Assembly (NCBI RefSeq): GCF_932276165.1
Contig: NC_063993.1
Coordinates: 568,001 to 632,000 of the forward strand
DNA length: 64,000 bases
Direction of reading: 5' to 3'
From: Plutella xylostella
Lineage: Eukaryota > Arthropoda > Insecta > Lepidoptera > Plutellidae
The notes below the pieces were generated by a model. That model saw nothing but the letters and a program-made list of their open reading frames with translations, had not been told where the DNA came from and did not search any database. Below are positions 50,018-63,548 of the stretch, one piece after another. The stretch's first letter is position 1. Each line of letters begins with the position of its first letter. The translations under genes were made by a program, and so were the position numbers.

Positions 50018-52845
50018 ATGCATAGTTGAGTTGAGAATTATGTACGCGTGGGAGAGACATAATTTTGTGTCGCGAGTGCTTACTTTAAGCTGGCTATTAA
50101 TCTACTTAAATGTCTGTGTGGACGGTGGAGCTGGGTATATAGGGGTAATTCTCAGGGCTCCCTTTCCTGTTTTACAGCCGAGAGGATGGCGTAGACTCGC
50201 GTCGTTTCCAAGGTGGGATGTTTGGACTATGATTCTAATGTTTTTAGTTTATACCTACCTATCCAATAATATACAATCAAGCAATACAAGCTGCAAATGA
50301 TATCAATAAGTCCTACTAGTCAATACGAGTCATTCAAGCCTAAACACGAGGTAGTTTCTATATAAGTACCATTTAGTTTTCAGACTCCAAATTGCAATCA
50401 AATAAGCAATTGCCATGTACATTTGATGTCTTTATAGAAATTATAATGTACATAAAGAGAACCCAGAGGTTGCAAGACAGCAGACGCAAAAAAACACCTC
50501 ATAGGTATTCACGAAATGCAAACGAGGTCGTGAACAAAACACAGCAATTTGCAACGACCCAAAGTTTCAGTAACTTGACGTCTCTAATTTCTTATTTAGC
50601 CCATTACGAGTTTGTGCGACAACTCTTTAATTATTATTCATGTTTTGCTTACGGCTCGCGCCTACTTAAGGTCCAAAACTTGGATCCGTTTTGTAATGGG
50701 AAAACTTTTTTTTATCTGGCTAAATCTTAAGGGCCGCTATAAATAACTGCCGTTGCAAGCTGTTACGCACGAAGAAGAGTTGTTTCAACTTGTTCAGGGG
50801 GGACGGAGGGGGGCGGGGGAGGGGTCAGTCTGCACGTACGTAATTATTTTAGGAAACAATGCTGTAAAACACTTTCGAGTGACTTTTTTCGACGTCGTAA
50901 AACGTGAGCCGAGAGTTTTGAGTCTCGACGCTTTATTCAGATTTAGAAGGGAAATGGACGCGGGTTTTCTTTGCACGTACAACGGAAACAATGTTTTGGA
51001 AATTAGATTTTAAGTAGTTCCTTAATTTCTCGGAAACTTTTGATTCTTGTTCAATATATAACTAATGTAGTATGTGAAAAAAAATATGAAAAAAGTCTTT
51101 ATTAAAATTTAAAAGTTTAACTTAAATCACAACACACTGTGATCCTCACTCTAGGTAACACCTGTATCGTGAGAGATCAGGTTCGAACTTACACAAAAAC
51201 AAGCCAAATGTATATTATATAGGTATGCAATCATTGGTTTTATTTCCGCATTCCATGGTAAATTGGTTTTACGAGAGGTACTTAGTATTTCCGTCATAGT
51301 TTTGATAGCTTTATAGGTATATAGCTTGCGTATCCTGCAAACTTGTGATTCTCAATGGAACTGCAATGGTGGTACCAATGAACTTTAGATAGACGCTAGG
51401 CTACTTATTTTATTGCGAGCTAAGGAAATCCATATAGAAGGGTATATGTAACTACTATATACCCTGATACTCAACGTTGAATTTACTAAGTTATTCATCG
51501 AGTCAAATGCCGATATAAATAACGTACTAAAAATAACTACTAAAATAACATTATCCTGTTATATGTATATACTTTGTACCCGTTAAAACTGAACTCATTG
51601 TAAAGTTACTTCGCTAGTAGTAAGTAAGTATAGCACTGGCATCTCAGGATACAGCCATTAAGTCCTCAAAGTAAACATTACCAGGTAAAAGCCCACGTAA
51701 ACGGCGCGCGAACGTTTCAGGATCATTTCATGGGAACGGAACCTACGTGAGAAGTGGCCAAACAGTGTTTATAGAATTACTTCTACAACAGCGTAGGTAT
51801 GTGTTGAAAGTGGAAATTTTTCACTTTACGAGAGCTGTCGCACAGTGCACTTGAATAATAAAGTAGATGGCAGCACACTCCCGGTCTGTAAAGTTACGAG
51901 TTTAGATTCATAACTTTCAAGCAGTCTCCGTGACACCGACGGATCCGTAAACAAAACGAAACACATTCGAAATTCAAAAGCATAAAAGGCTAAAACTGCA
52001 GCGGGAAAGATAGCCGAGTTTGCCTATTCAGGGGTCGAATGCCGCTATCAGATGTACAGAGGAAGCTTCCTCTTTGAGTTATGGCCGGTCTCATCCGGTG
52101 CATGTATTTCCGATTTCTATTGCGCCTCTGTGGCGACCGCCTCTATGGTCAGTTAGTCGCTCAATGGCTCATTCATAACTTATCAGAGGTGGCTTAAAAT
52201 GCGCGAAATGTTTTGGAGTATTTCCGGTGAATGTAAGGAAATGATAATGGCGGCCTGCAGGGATTGTATAAATAAACCGGAAGGACTAAGCGTTCCCTTG
52301 CATAGATAAGCGCTGGCTTTAATTTATACTAACCTGAATTAAGCATGGCCTAGTGTGCTGGCCGGCATATTCAAGTGGGATTTTCGTAAATTAAATACCT
52401 GAGCTTTGTAGTTTGTTGAGAGAAGGAGCGTGGTGCAGCGAGCGCCGGCGATTTCACGTCCCCGGCGGCCATTACCGGGATTTGTATTTTGCAATGTTTA
52501 AACCGTTAAAATAGATTATCAAGTAACAATTAATATGATGTATGTATAAAAAGAATGTACCTACCAAATGCAGCTCCTACAGGTTTTTGTAATAATCACC
52601 TGACTGGGCCGGAGGATAAGTGATATTATCAACACAAATACCCATATTAAATAAACATACCAAAAACCTTACTTACCTACCATGTTTCAAATTAAGTAGG
52701 TATACTAGGTAGGTATGTAGATGATAAATAATTAACCATTGTTATTAAAACAAAACAAAGCTTCATCATAATGAATCAAGGTTGAACGGATCCTATATCA
52801 ACTTTATTTTAGCAAGAAAAAAAAAACCTACATCCAGAACACAAT
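50018..52845. other. Gene-free region with GC-richer islands
   Basis: No accepted coding exon. Islands at 51690-51930 and 52000-52480 are GC-richer and contain the palindrome GAGGAAGCTTCCTC (about 52060); regulatory function is possible. GGGTATAT/ATATACCC forms a small inverted repeat near 51445. The open frame at 50031-50300 has no recognised domain. Confidence 0.4.
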
Positions 52846-54755
52846 CAGGCGCGGATCCACCCATATGGGCAAGATGGGCATGCCCATCACCTAAATTCCT
52901 TGCCATATCCCACCACAGGATTTCAATATAATAATTTCGTTATTATATCATTTTCGTATGATTGTTTTTTGATGGTGATGATTTCTGATGGTGATGATTT
53001 CTGATTATGCTAAAAGTTTTTTTTCCACCTCGGAAGCCCTCTGGATAGTTGTGAAGAATTAAAAAACCATAAAATTTTTGGTCATGCCAAGAGTGAGTTT
53101 TGGCTAACAGCAAATGTCACTACTTACGTATAAGTACAACGTGACTAGTTTGACCCCAATAAGCCATATAGTTTTTATAATAAACTGTATTATTATAAGA
53201 AAATTTTAAGATTTTGATCAAATTCGAAATGTTTTATTAAAAATTGGTGTCGACATTTTGTAAGTGTAACTTTTTTATTGCTCATAAGTAGACTTTTAAT
53301 GAAAAAGCTGTAGGTAACATAAAACTATTAGGCCTATAAAGATAAAATTAGCCACACAGGGAATATGCATGTGATTCAAATAAAGTTCAAATATTATTTT
53401 TAATAAACTTTGTTATTACAAAATTATGCCTCTATCAATATTTTTGATTATAATTTATTTTTGAGCACGTATTTAAATAATTGTTGAAAAGTAGAAAAAA
53501 ACTGCAATAAATTCAAACTTTAGAAACGACACGATTTTTTTTAGGGCGGATGTGACGTAAAAGGTTTTCATAAGTATGTCATTCTCAGAATAATCTATGC
53601 TCATAGAACTGATTTTATTCATAGATTTTTTTTTATAACAAATGATCGTCATTCATAATAATATTATATTTGTTTATTAGCTCAGTAAATAAAACCAGTT
53701 GAAAGTAATTTCTCTCATTTTAATATCACGTGTTTACGTGTATTACGCCCTAACTGTCATCGAGAGAGTGCAATGTCGCTGAAAAAGACTTGCTTCTGAC
53801 GAATATATTTCAAAATTAATAAATTATACGGATTTTTCGTCAAAATATTTTTTGCGCACTTGAAAAGAGCTATCCAACGATGTATGACTGGACATTATAT
53901 GTCCCAAAACGCCCATCCTCTTTTTAACTTTATTTAAAATACCTTAAATTACTATTTTTGGCGTTGAATTTTTTGAACTATAATAAAGTGATGTAAAATA
54001 TGTAAAATTTACTGTTATGTCTGTTGTGTTAACTGCTGTTGTTCCTTGTTTAAAAAATAAATAACTATTTATTGATCCAGAGGGCTTTTGAAAAGGAAAA
54101 AATGCGTTATGATCAATACCATCATACACAAAAATCTGCTACCTATCAATCCTATCAATACCTCAAGGCGACGCAAAACCACCTTTTTTAGGATTCCGTA
54201 CCTCAAAAGGAAACCTTATAGGATCACTTTGTTGTCCGTCTGTGTGTCTGTCACTACCACCGTTTTTCGCAGACACGGATAAATATATCAAGCTGATATT
54301 CCGCATAAATATCTATACAAATATACGGTCCCGACAAAGTAAGCTCAAACAATTTTTTGATTCAGTGATTGGTTTACGAAATATTAAGCTTTGAAGTGCT
54401 AATTTTTGTTAGACCTAAATGGTCCCCCCATCCCCCCTGTGGGCTAAATGGTTAATCCAAAAAATATGAAAAAATTCACGGATGTAGTAGTAGTAGTATT
54501 CACGGATGTAGTAGTGATGAAGGGACCAGCTACATCTGTTATTAATCCGGGGACGTGTTGTGTGTGATATGTGTAGCAGTGGTGTTAATGTGGATGTGCT
54601 TGAGCAGCATGTGAGCTTGAGATCGCTATTTTAAAAACTCCGCCTGTATACTTTTAGGCACAGGCCACCGTACATAAATGACGAAATTAAAAGAAAATTA
54701 TTGGTCGGGTTTTTGACTTGCCCATCACCTATTTTGAGGTCTGGATCCGCGCCTG
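52846..54755. mobile_element. hAT-like element, non-autonomous (1910 bp)
   Basis: Terminal inverted repeats are CAGGCGCGGATCCA (52846-52859) and its exact complement (54742-54755). They are flanked by a perfect 8-bp target duplication AACACAAT (52838-52845 and 54756-54763). An 8-bp duplication and CAG-starting ends define the hAT superfamily. TGCCCATCACCTA recurs just inside both ends in the same orientation. No transposase frame is visible in the AT-rich interior. It also carries a duplicated 17-bp GATGGTGATGATTTCT-type motif near 52972 and a GGATTCCGTACC repeat inserted at 54184. Confidence 0.9.
54184..54440 (+). mobile_element. GGATTCCGTACC repeat nested in the hAT-like element
   Basis: It starts TTTTTTAGGATTCCGTACCT and continues through CAAAAGGAAACC, TTGTTGTCCGTCTGTGTG and a truncated body. 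It is a diverged relative of the element at 46946-47528, lacking the GCACTTGGCCGG end. Its position inside the hAT boundaries means it probably inserted later. Confidence 0.55.
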
Positions 54756-55149
54756 AACACAATGTTTTGTTTCCAAGGGAAAATCATACAGCGCTTAGCA
54801 AACATTATACAGGGGGATGATCTCAACAAAGACTTATAATAATAAGGTCTCTTCAATATAATAAAGGTCTAGGCACACTGGGCCTGTTTTATTTTCTGTC
54901 ACTTATGTAGGTATGTTTTTTTTATTTATTGTATATCAATGAAGTCAAAAAAATATGTGCGTTTGAAGCATTTTCAAAGTATTATAATGATAACGTTGAC
55001 GAAACATTTAATCTACCAATAAAATTTTGAACACACAAACATGTTTAAAAACCTTTCCCTGTGCTGAAAGGTCGAGCAGAAACACATGTGAAGGTGACAC
55101 AGTTGAAAATAATGTCGTAGTAATAAATCTATATTTTTTATTGTGTCTG

Positions 55150-55265
55150 ACCCTCTGGGGTTCACTCTGCATCACGAAAAACTAAGTTTCGTATCGCTGC
55201 TGCGGGAGCCACGACTCTATCTCGTTGTATTAAACGTGCCGTTTGCGCGACAGCTCCCGTTTGTT
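55150..55265 (+). repeat. Interspersed repeat, copy 1
   Basis: Shares ordered blocks with 56544-56660: CTCTGGG, AGTTTCG, GCTGCTGC, CGACTCTA, and TTGTATTAAACGTGCC against TTGTGTATTAAACGTACC. The class is unknown. A 110-residue frame running through it (55143-55472) is probably accidental. Confidence 0.5.
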
Positions 55266-55798
55266 CGTTTTTCGTCAGCATGGAGTAACCCTCTTGGCCG
55301 GCCGACGGGGCATGTGTCACGGGGTTGTTACGATCTAATTTTTCAGGCCAACATTTGGGATGTTATTTATGAGTATGCTAATTTTATGCCTATTTCTTTA
55401 TTCGCTCTCGTATGTTTTAAAAGGCTCGAAGAGGATAATTGTATGTGGATATGTATTTTCAGCGCTGAATAGAGATCATAAGAGAAACAGTATAATAAAT
55501 GAAAATATGTTATATTTGTATTGACCTGATAAGACAGAATGATAAGTTGTTAGGCGTTTTCTTTCCAAAATTATCAGTGTAGGCGTAGCTTCGCTAATCT
55601 TTTAAGTTAGATAAACAGAAATTGAAACTTATAATCCGAGAAACATAAACACAGGAAAAACCACTCAAACCCAATTTAAATAAACTTAAAAACTTATCGC
55701 GGCGTCGGGCGTTGCAGCGTCTCAAAACTTTCACACCTAATAAAAACTCACTTATAACAATGACATTTACAAGATAGTACTTTTAGCACAAACTCTGC

Positions 55799-56023
55799 TC
55801 AATGCGGAGATGCGGAGGAGATACGGTGACTTAGAACTTTCAATCTGCTAAAGTGCTCTTTGCAACTGGCATCTTCGCGTACGTTACAAATTGTCCAAAG
55901 ACATCTCTTTCGAGCTAGGAAAAGATTTTTCGATCTGTGACATCGCCTAAAATATGATGCCATACTTCTATCTAGATTGCCAAAGCCAATGGCTAAGAAA
56001 GCATACCTTAGATTGGACTGCAA
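55799..56023 (-). pseudogene. LINE reverse-transcriptase C-terminal relic
   Basis: The minus-strand frame includes CHRSKNLFLARKRCLWTICN and then DASCKEHFSRLKVL. This follows the pattern of the region after the RT catalytic core in Jockey/CR1-type LINEs, roughly (WG)xSxxxxIFxLQKRxIRxI...SCxPxFxxLxIL. The frame lacks the catalytic block and ends in a stop, so it is a dead fragment. The match is by motif reading only. Confidence 0.5.
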
Positions 56024-56543
56024 TATACGATTTCTAATCGTTTTAGTTCAATAGAAACCGGTAATGCATCCTATAGTTTCAGAATCTGTGTCTCGATACC
56101 GAACACTAAACCTAAAAAAATATATATGATTAATCAGAAGAAAAGTGTAATTTTCAATACTTAAAAGATGTTTTTATTATACCCCATTACTTTTATCACT
56201 TCAGGAATCAAATAATTATGAAAAAAGATTCAATATTTTTTTCGGTTTTATTCCACTGCAAACGTATTCAAAACTTTTACATAATAATACTTTTATTTAA
56301 ATAAGGTGTACTATTAATAATTAATATTAAATACATATTTACCGAAACGATTGGTCTGGTGCGTGTCATAATCTCAACAGTATAATATATGTACATACTT
56401 ATAATATTTTTGTGTCTTCTTTTTTATTAATATCAAATAGATATCAGGCGGAAAATCAAGCAAGATCCAGTCCATCATGTGCATTGTAGTTGGGGCTCAA
56501 AAGATCAGTTATTCTATTTATTTTGTGTCTATTAGCTTATTTA

Positions 56544-56660
56544 AGGCTCTGGGAGTCAATTGAAGTTTCGAAAAGCTGCTGCACTATTAACCTCGACTCT
56601 ACTACCTTGTGTATTAAACGTACCAAAGAAAGTCAGGTTTCGTTGCAGCCCACTGTACTC
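56544..56660 (+). repeat. Interspersed repeat, copy 2
   Basis: GGCTCTGGGAGTCAATTGAAG, GCTGCTGC, CGACTCTACTACCTTG and TATTAAACGTACC match the copy near 55150 in order and orientation. It continues with GTCAGGTTTCGTTGCAGCCC, which is not clear in the other copy. Confidence 0.5.
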
Positions 56661-59600
56661 ACAATAGTAACGTGTTCACGCGGACCCTTGTAACATCGCA
56701 CTAATGTGACAAGGGATACAAATGTCAAAATAATTACATTTAAAATTACTGTGACAAGGTATCATAGCGGAGACAATTGCGTTTCGGATGTAGTGTGGCT
56801 CTAACTTTAGTTCTCCTGGGACGACTGCGTGTGGGAAAAAAATATTTTTTTTTATACTTCTGTTCCTTGGTGTAAAAAGTTGTGTTGTTAAAAAAATATA
56901 CTTGATGTTATAAATGAAGGTAACCGAAGGCTAGAAGACCTTTTATCTCACAATTAAGAGAAAATCAGATCGTTTTGTAAAGGTTCGATGTTGGAATTAT
57001 CAGAACATCACAACATCACATCGCTTAATACATTCTAGCCGTTTAAATGTTCTACCGCTCACTAATTAAACCTCAGTTAGGTAAATAATTTTGTTACAGA
57101 TACTCACATATTTTTTAATGAATATTAGACCGGCAAACTTATTCAATATAAAAAAGCGGCGAGACACGAGCAAATTAAACTCAACCAGACAACAACCAAC
57201 AAGACCGTTTGCGCGGGCCGCTCCTAAATAAAACACCTCATGTTTTTCATTTAACACACCCATAATGGTGCAGAGCGTGTAACACATAATTAATGTAGAA
57301 CGAAGGGTATCTTCATCAGGGAACGGGATACCTGGCGCAACCTACATAAACGTCAGATCCGACACGAGAGGTATAATATCCTGTTACTTTACTTCCGAGA
57401 AAATTTATATCAAACGTTGGTTCCTGAACGCACGCTAGCTTGAACATGAACACTGTGTTTTGTACGGTTCTTATGTTGTTTGACGTAGGAGTTAATGTTG
57501 AACGGCAATGCTGTGTTGTCCACTGAACCCAGTGGGTATATTGTATCCGGTTTCAAGTAAGAGGTTTCGAACAGTGTGTGGGTATCGTTTGGTTTGAGGT
57601 GGCTTTGTAATTAAACTATGAGTGTATGTCTGGTCAAGATCAATTTCGTATGTGAATTAAATTTGGGCCTCTGTGAAATGGCCTTTAACTGAAGCTAGTA
57701 TAAAGTGTATTTTAATAAGTCGTAATCAATTTTCATACAAGGTGTAGATAAAATATTTGATTTTAGGTTCTACTGTCTACCAATAAGCTACCAATTCACT
57801 AAAGCAAACTTTGAAGAAACTGTAATAAAGTTATCATCTGCACTATTTTCGGTGTTACTAAATTACTGTAGCACGGGGTTTAGCTGTTGAAAATGTACAT
57901 TAACATAGCATATTATTTATGTATATCTGCGAATGTGAATAAAAGCGTGTTTAAATATTAAATGCGTGAAATGCACGCTGTTCCCTGCCAGGCTGCGCAG
58001 TACCGATGTAGTTTTTACGGCGGAAACACTTGTCGTTATTATAGTAGCCGAATTATTCTAAATCTTTAATCAGAATTTTGAAATTAATAAAAATCTGTGA
58101 CAAAACCCAAAAACACTTTAGATAAACATACATTGTATCGAACCGTAGCTAAAAGCTTACATTTATAATTCCCATTTTAGTCGCGGTCGGAAGTCAAATA
58201 AAACTCAATAGAAGATGGACAGTTAGGGATAAAATATTAAGTAAGTACTTTAAGTATCTGCTTCGAGCTAACGTCAATCTTAAATCTACTTTAATAACTA
58301 AATATTTAACTCCAAAATACTTTAATGTAGATCAACGTAATCCAAAAGCTTTAAACGGACAGAAAACGGTAACGAACTTTTGCGATCCCTTAAATAATTG
58401 CCTACCTGTACAATACTCGTCATAATTTGACTTAAAGTAACTTTAGAACAAGTTCAGTTGAAATTCTCAGCTCCTGAAATATAAAGTACAAGTTGAAAAT
58501 GTAGCTTCCATTAGAAGTTGCTTTTGGTCTTTTTATCTTGAAACTTCGTGTCAGGTTCGCCAACTTATGTACTTTCTTCCCCCCCGAGACCAGACTGTGG
58601 GCAAAACGATCGATGGAATATTAGACTAATATTTTAAGATAAAAGTTAGGTCCGTTAAGTCAAGTTATTCCCTGCGGCTCTGTTAACTGTTAAGTACTAC
58701 GGCTGAAGCTTTTTCTCTCTGATTAAGTTTGCAAAACTTAATGAAGAAGGCTGAGATTAAAGTGTTGAGGCTAGAGAGGCCTATGTCCAGTAGTGAAATT
58801 GGGTTAGCTCGAAGTCTGAATGAAATTTTACGCTGAGGTATTCGCCCACCGTCCATACAGACATTGTACAAATGTACATCCTTACGTTTCTTTGTAACAT
58901 TTATTTTCCGTGAATGTAAATAAATCTTGTGAAAGCGGCGCGCGGTAAATACATGACGCTGGATAAATGTTACAGCAGTCCTTTTTATTAACCTCCGCCC
59001 GAAAGAGCTATATCTGTGTCAGTGGCACCGTGGCTCCGGAACGGATGAACGGATTTGAATGCGTTTTTATCTTTTGTTTGAAAGACGAGCTTGCTAGAGT
59101 GTTCTATGTAGTATGAAAAGTACCTATCTTAATAATGTATTTTATCGGCTTCGTACATATAATTACGAGTATAATAAATAACTTTGTTTATTCGTTAAAG
59201 ATTTAATGAAATACAAATCTTTCTTTTTATATGTGAGATTTATCGCAATCATCAAGGGGCTACCTTTGGTTAAGTTATTTCGTGGTGGTTGGTTACACGG
59301 GTTTGTAGAGTAAAACGCGTAAAAGCGCCGCCGCCGCCGCCGCCCGGTGCGCGGTGTAAAACCGGCAAACCATTATAAATGCAAAAGACCGGATGTTTGC
59401 CTGTTTGTTCCTCAATCACGATGTTCGAATACGTTTGAATTTTAACGTTTAGCTAATTTTTTTGCTCCCGACTGATAACGTCGTATTTTCATCAATGGAT
59501 AAAGTTTTTTTTTTAATTTTACATAATTTTGTGCTCATGAGTCTCACGACACGAATTCTGTTTGTATATTCTATCTGTATTACTTCAAAAAACAACGAAA

Positions 59601-61504
59601 TATCGGAAATTGTGTTAGAGTATATTTACTTACTTTACAGAAATTCTCGGATCAGACCTTTCGCAAAGGAATCCCGAAGAATAATCAATTTGGAGATAAA
59701 ACCGTATTACACTGTCTTCTTTTATCATTAATCTTTCAGATGAATGAGCGCCTACTTATGCTTTTATCTCGCCAAAGCTAAGATTTAGGCGTCAACAAAA
59801 ATAAAACTCGTAGCTCATACCTACTTCCATAATATTATTATATGCTGAGCTAAACTTAAATTTCCGTAACAGGGAATCATCACATTTGGACACAACTCAG
59901 AACTCAGAATCGGGTGTACCGTAATAAATCCCCTAAAGCTCGCTCTTAAACGACCGTAGACTGTACTTGTTATTCTATGGTAGTGGGTAGTGCCACCGTC
60001 CTACACTATTGGACGTACGTATTTTTGTAATACCATAGACTAATGTAATACTAAATAATTTAAAGTTTTCACAACACTCAAAGTATAATTATGTAAAAAA
60101 AATACTGTTCTTAGAATTTAATTTATTTTTACATTTGCTATTTCCCTCCACCACTGCACGATGCACCAACCAATTCACCCATCAAACATGCATAAAGACA
60201 GTCGCGCAGAAAAGTGGGAAACAATAATGTTGGTCGGTGCGCGGAATTAGCATAACGCTGAATGTGTTCCTCGTGGGAGCCGCCGCGTGGACAAACACCG
60301 AGACAAGTGTTTCGCTGACTGTGCGGGTAGGTGCGTAAGTCCACGCTGATCACGAGAAGGGGATATTCAGGATCTAAAGGTAAGGAAAAAAAAATGGCGC
60401 ACATGTTTGATAATAACAAGAAATATAGACGACATACCAAATTTGAATTATCGGGGTTTGTGTACCTATCGAGAACTGTTTTGACAACGATTTTCGGGTT
60501 TAAAATGTATCTTATTCTTCATCTTATTTTTTACGTTCTTAATTAACTTAGATTATTTACATCGTTAACCAACAATCGTTCATCTCAATACGTTCAGGTG
60601 CCAAAGGGTAATAAAATTATCCTTAGAATAATTTACATAGCCATAAATAAGTATAATATCAGTTAGGACAAACCGCGGGTAGGTGAATAACGAAAAATAT
60701 GTGATGCTATAAAAATAAAAGTATTACAAAAATTCACCTTCCTTTGTAGATAAAGTAAATACAGCTGTTTATTTCCTATTGATGTTTTCCTTTAGAACTT
60801 GTGGATCAGTGCCTTGTGGTGGTTTGGCCGTGGGCGGCTTGTCTGTGCTCTGTACTGTATCAATAAAACAGTTTGCGTGCCCCATATTTCCGTGAAACAC
60901 ATCTTTGTAAAGGATACACTTATTTATATTTTTATAGGTAAGTATTTTATTTATTTATAGAATTGAATTATTAATATTTGCCATAATAATGTTTTATTGG
61001 TTCCAACAGTTACGATTTTCTATTGTTAGTCATTGCCATAAAAAGGTAAAAAAATCTTACTCATTGAGATTATCGTAGATGTAACATGCAACATTGTTTA
61101 AGCGCCCTTTCCAATTGCTGCATTTTTGCCAATCGCACCAACCTGTTAACATACCCCTTATTTAAGCCTATCCAGCGCCGTAGCCGAAAATTAAAAAGAG
61201 CCACAATCGTTTGAGGCGCATAAAAGCCTCTTACAACTTCACTTCCGGCTGAATGCGAGGAGGCTCTTCAGCGAACATGCGTGAAAACTCTTTAAGTGGG
61301 TCACATGAAAGAGCTTAATTAAAACTGACGCTAATTAGGCGTTTCTCTGGAACCACGCAGGGCCGGACTCCACGAGGTATTTGGGATAGAGAGAGGCCTC
61401 TTAACACTATAGTACCTAGCTGAAATAGAGTAGTAGAGAAGAGTAGTTTGTAAAAATTGATATTTATACGATGAATAGAAGCCTTTGACTTTGACTTTGA
61501 AAAA
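56661..61504. other. Gene-free region with repeat fragments
   Basis: No coding exon. 58774-58794 reads AGAGGCCTATGTCCAGTAGTG, a motif I know from LINE 3' ends in Lepidoptera. 59008-59105 (CTCCGGAACGGATGAACGG, GATTTGAATGCG) resembles another common lepidopteran repeat. (GCC)6 lies at 59327-59344. 60220-60330 is GC-richer and possibly regulatory. Confidence 0.4.
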
Positions 61505-61565
61505 TAAAAAACAAACACATACAGACCAATTGAGAACCTCCCACTTTTTTCGAAGTTAGTTAAAA
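61505..61565 (-). repeat. Short interspersed repeat fragment (ACTTCGA..GGAGGTTC family), copy 2
   Basis: Minus strand: TAACTTCGAAAAAAGTGGG then AGGTTCTCAATTGGTCTGTATG. It matches the + strand fragment at 8693-8752. Confidence 0.5.
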
Positions 61566-61585
61566 ATACAGAATCTGTATAGGTA

Positions 61586-61709
61586 TCCTATTCTATTTAA
61601 TCCTCCTCGGGGTGATAGTACCTGCACCTAGCTCTCTTGGGTAGAACCTTTGTGCATGTCCCCTTTATGTCAAAACTGCCTTTCTAAGCTTAGACCAGTT
61701 CCCTAAAAT
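61586..61709 (-). mobile_element. SINE body, copy C
   Basis: GGGGTGATAGTACCTGCACC, TAGCTCTCTTGGGTAGAACC, TTTGTGCATGTCCCC and GCTTAGACCAGTTCCC align with copy B. It lacks the tRNA head and the inner ATGCAGGTTTCC block, so it is truncated. Confidence 0.6.
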
Positions 61710-63468
61710 ATAATTGGTACTATATGAAATACAATATAGGTAATTTGAACATTCACTAATGATTTCAAATGGATTAATTTTAATACGCTAGTAATATATA
61801 ATTCAATGTCACCCTTGACAAGGTCTTATCCGTGCTTACATGATATGAAATACGCTTAAAAAACAGAATAGCAGGAGCACCAACTCTGTAACTGTCCGGT
61901 AATGTTCACTTCAGTTCATTTACATAAAAAGATTTTTTTTGTTAAGTAATTTATTATTATTATTTAGACAATTTATTTCTCTAAAACTGTACCAAGTACG
62001 TCCACACTCAAAGTTATGATGAGACTCGGGCATAAAGGAAGCTAATTAAAACATTAACAGACAGAGCAAAGGGATTTACGTGCTTTACTATGGATTTATG
62101 TTTGCTCATTTCACTTGAGGATAATTCAATATAGAATGTAAATATAACATAAACATGCCTGTTTATAGGGTGTTAATTTATTAGTCAACTTCCCGTTTGT
62201 AGGTGAATGTACTCGATATACTAAAAAAACTTTCATAACGGTGAACAAAAACTCTGAATTCACTGAAACGAATCAGCTGGGCCACACCGTAGATGACGTT
62301 ATTTTGGGAATGTATTATATCTTTATCTAAGTATGAATCAGCTTTTTCATTCGTAGTTATATTATTATATGGGGTAGGCAGATTCCGAATCTTAAAAGGT
62401 GCGGACGTTCACAGACAACACTCTACTATGTCTGTGTGCAAGTGTGTAGTTACTATAGGTAGGTACATAAACAATGTAAATTTCCATGCGCTCATATCGT
62501 AAGTCTGTAAGCCATTGTGCCTGGATGTGCTGAGGGCTATTCAGGAAGCCTGTGAGCCTAAGTGCTAGAAGGGCTATTCTAGCTTAACAATAAACGAAAC
62601 AGCGAAAGCTTCGTGCGTGTCTGTAGGTTTAATACAAGGAGATAGAGTCGTGGTTCGCACAGCAGCGCTCCGAAACTTAGTTTTTCGTTATATGGAGAGA
62701 CCCCCCAGATCCTATCGCTCAGGAGTTTACGAGACGTTAGCCAATACAGGTTACTTGTGCATGTATAGGAAAAGGGGTGCAGTTATTGTTGATAAGTAAG
62801 AATATTATGAATCAACTACTTTGTATAGTGTGTACCTAGTATATTATTATAAGTGGTTTTTATCTACGACCTAGGTAACTCAGAAAACAAAAATCGTAAT
62901 TATTACGTATGGAATGGTACTGGTATTGTTCGATCCATATTAATAATTAGAAATACCAATATGATTGGTGTTCCACTAAAAGGTTAAGCATTCATCATCC
63001 TATAATCGTCAATACCTTATCAGAATCATATTCTCGAACAAATATTATATGAGGTTTGGTTGGCTAAGCTCAGTTTTTTAACCCGTTTTTTGCTAACCCG
63101 GTATATCGAGAACAAGGTCGTTTATTTTTAATTAAAAATCCTAGACCTTATATCCGACATTTAATTAATTTCCACATTTTAATTTCACCTACTCCACGTG
63201 GTATACGCTAATTAAAAAATCTTTGTTTAATTAAAAACCCACTCTACACAACAACAAGGCATGTACGTCGATTTTTGATCCTGCCTCTGAAGGCCTTTGG
63301 ATCGTAACCGTGAGGAGCTTTGCAAGACTAAAACGGTCAACTTATTCAGATTCACTAGAATCAGAGCTAGACGTGAAGTCAGGTAGCCTAAGGTATTGTA
63401 CCTACTTATGTCTAAACGCGTGACGCGTGACTCAGATGAAGATGACTAAAGAACTTTTATTTTACAAA
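61710..63468. other. Gene-free region
   Basis: AT-rich sequence; the short frames present have no recognised domain. No repeat recognised. Confidence 0.5.
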
Positions 63469-63509
63469 TCCTAACTTCCTAACTAATATTATAAATGCGA
63501 AAGTAACTG

Positions 63510-63548
<39 letters not shown>

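Noticed and set aside
55143..55472. 110-aa plus-strand frame
   Set aside because: It overlaps a repeat copy also found at 56544 and has no ATG or recognised domain.
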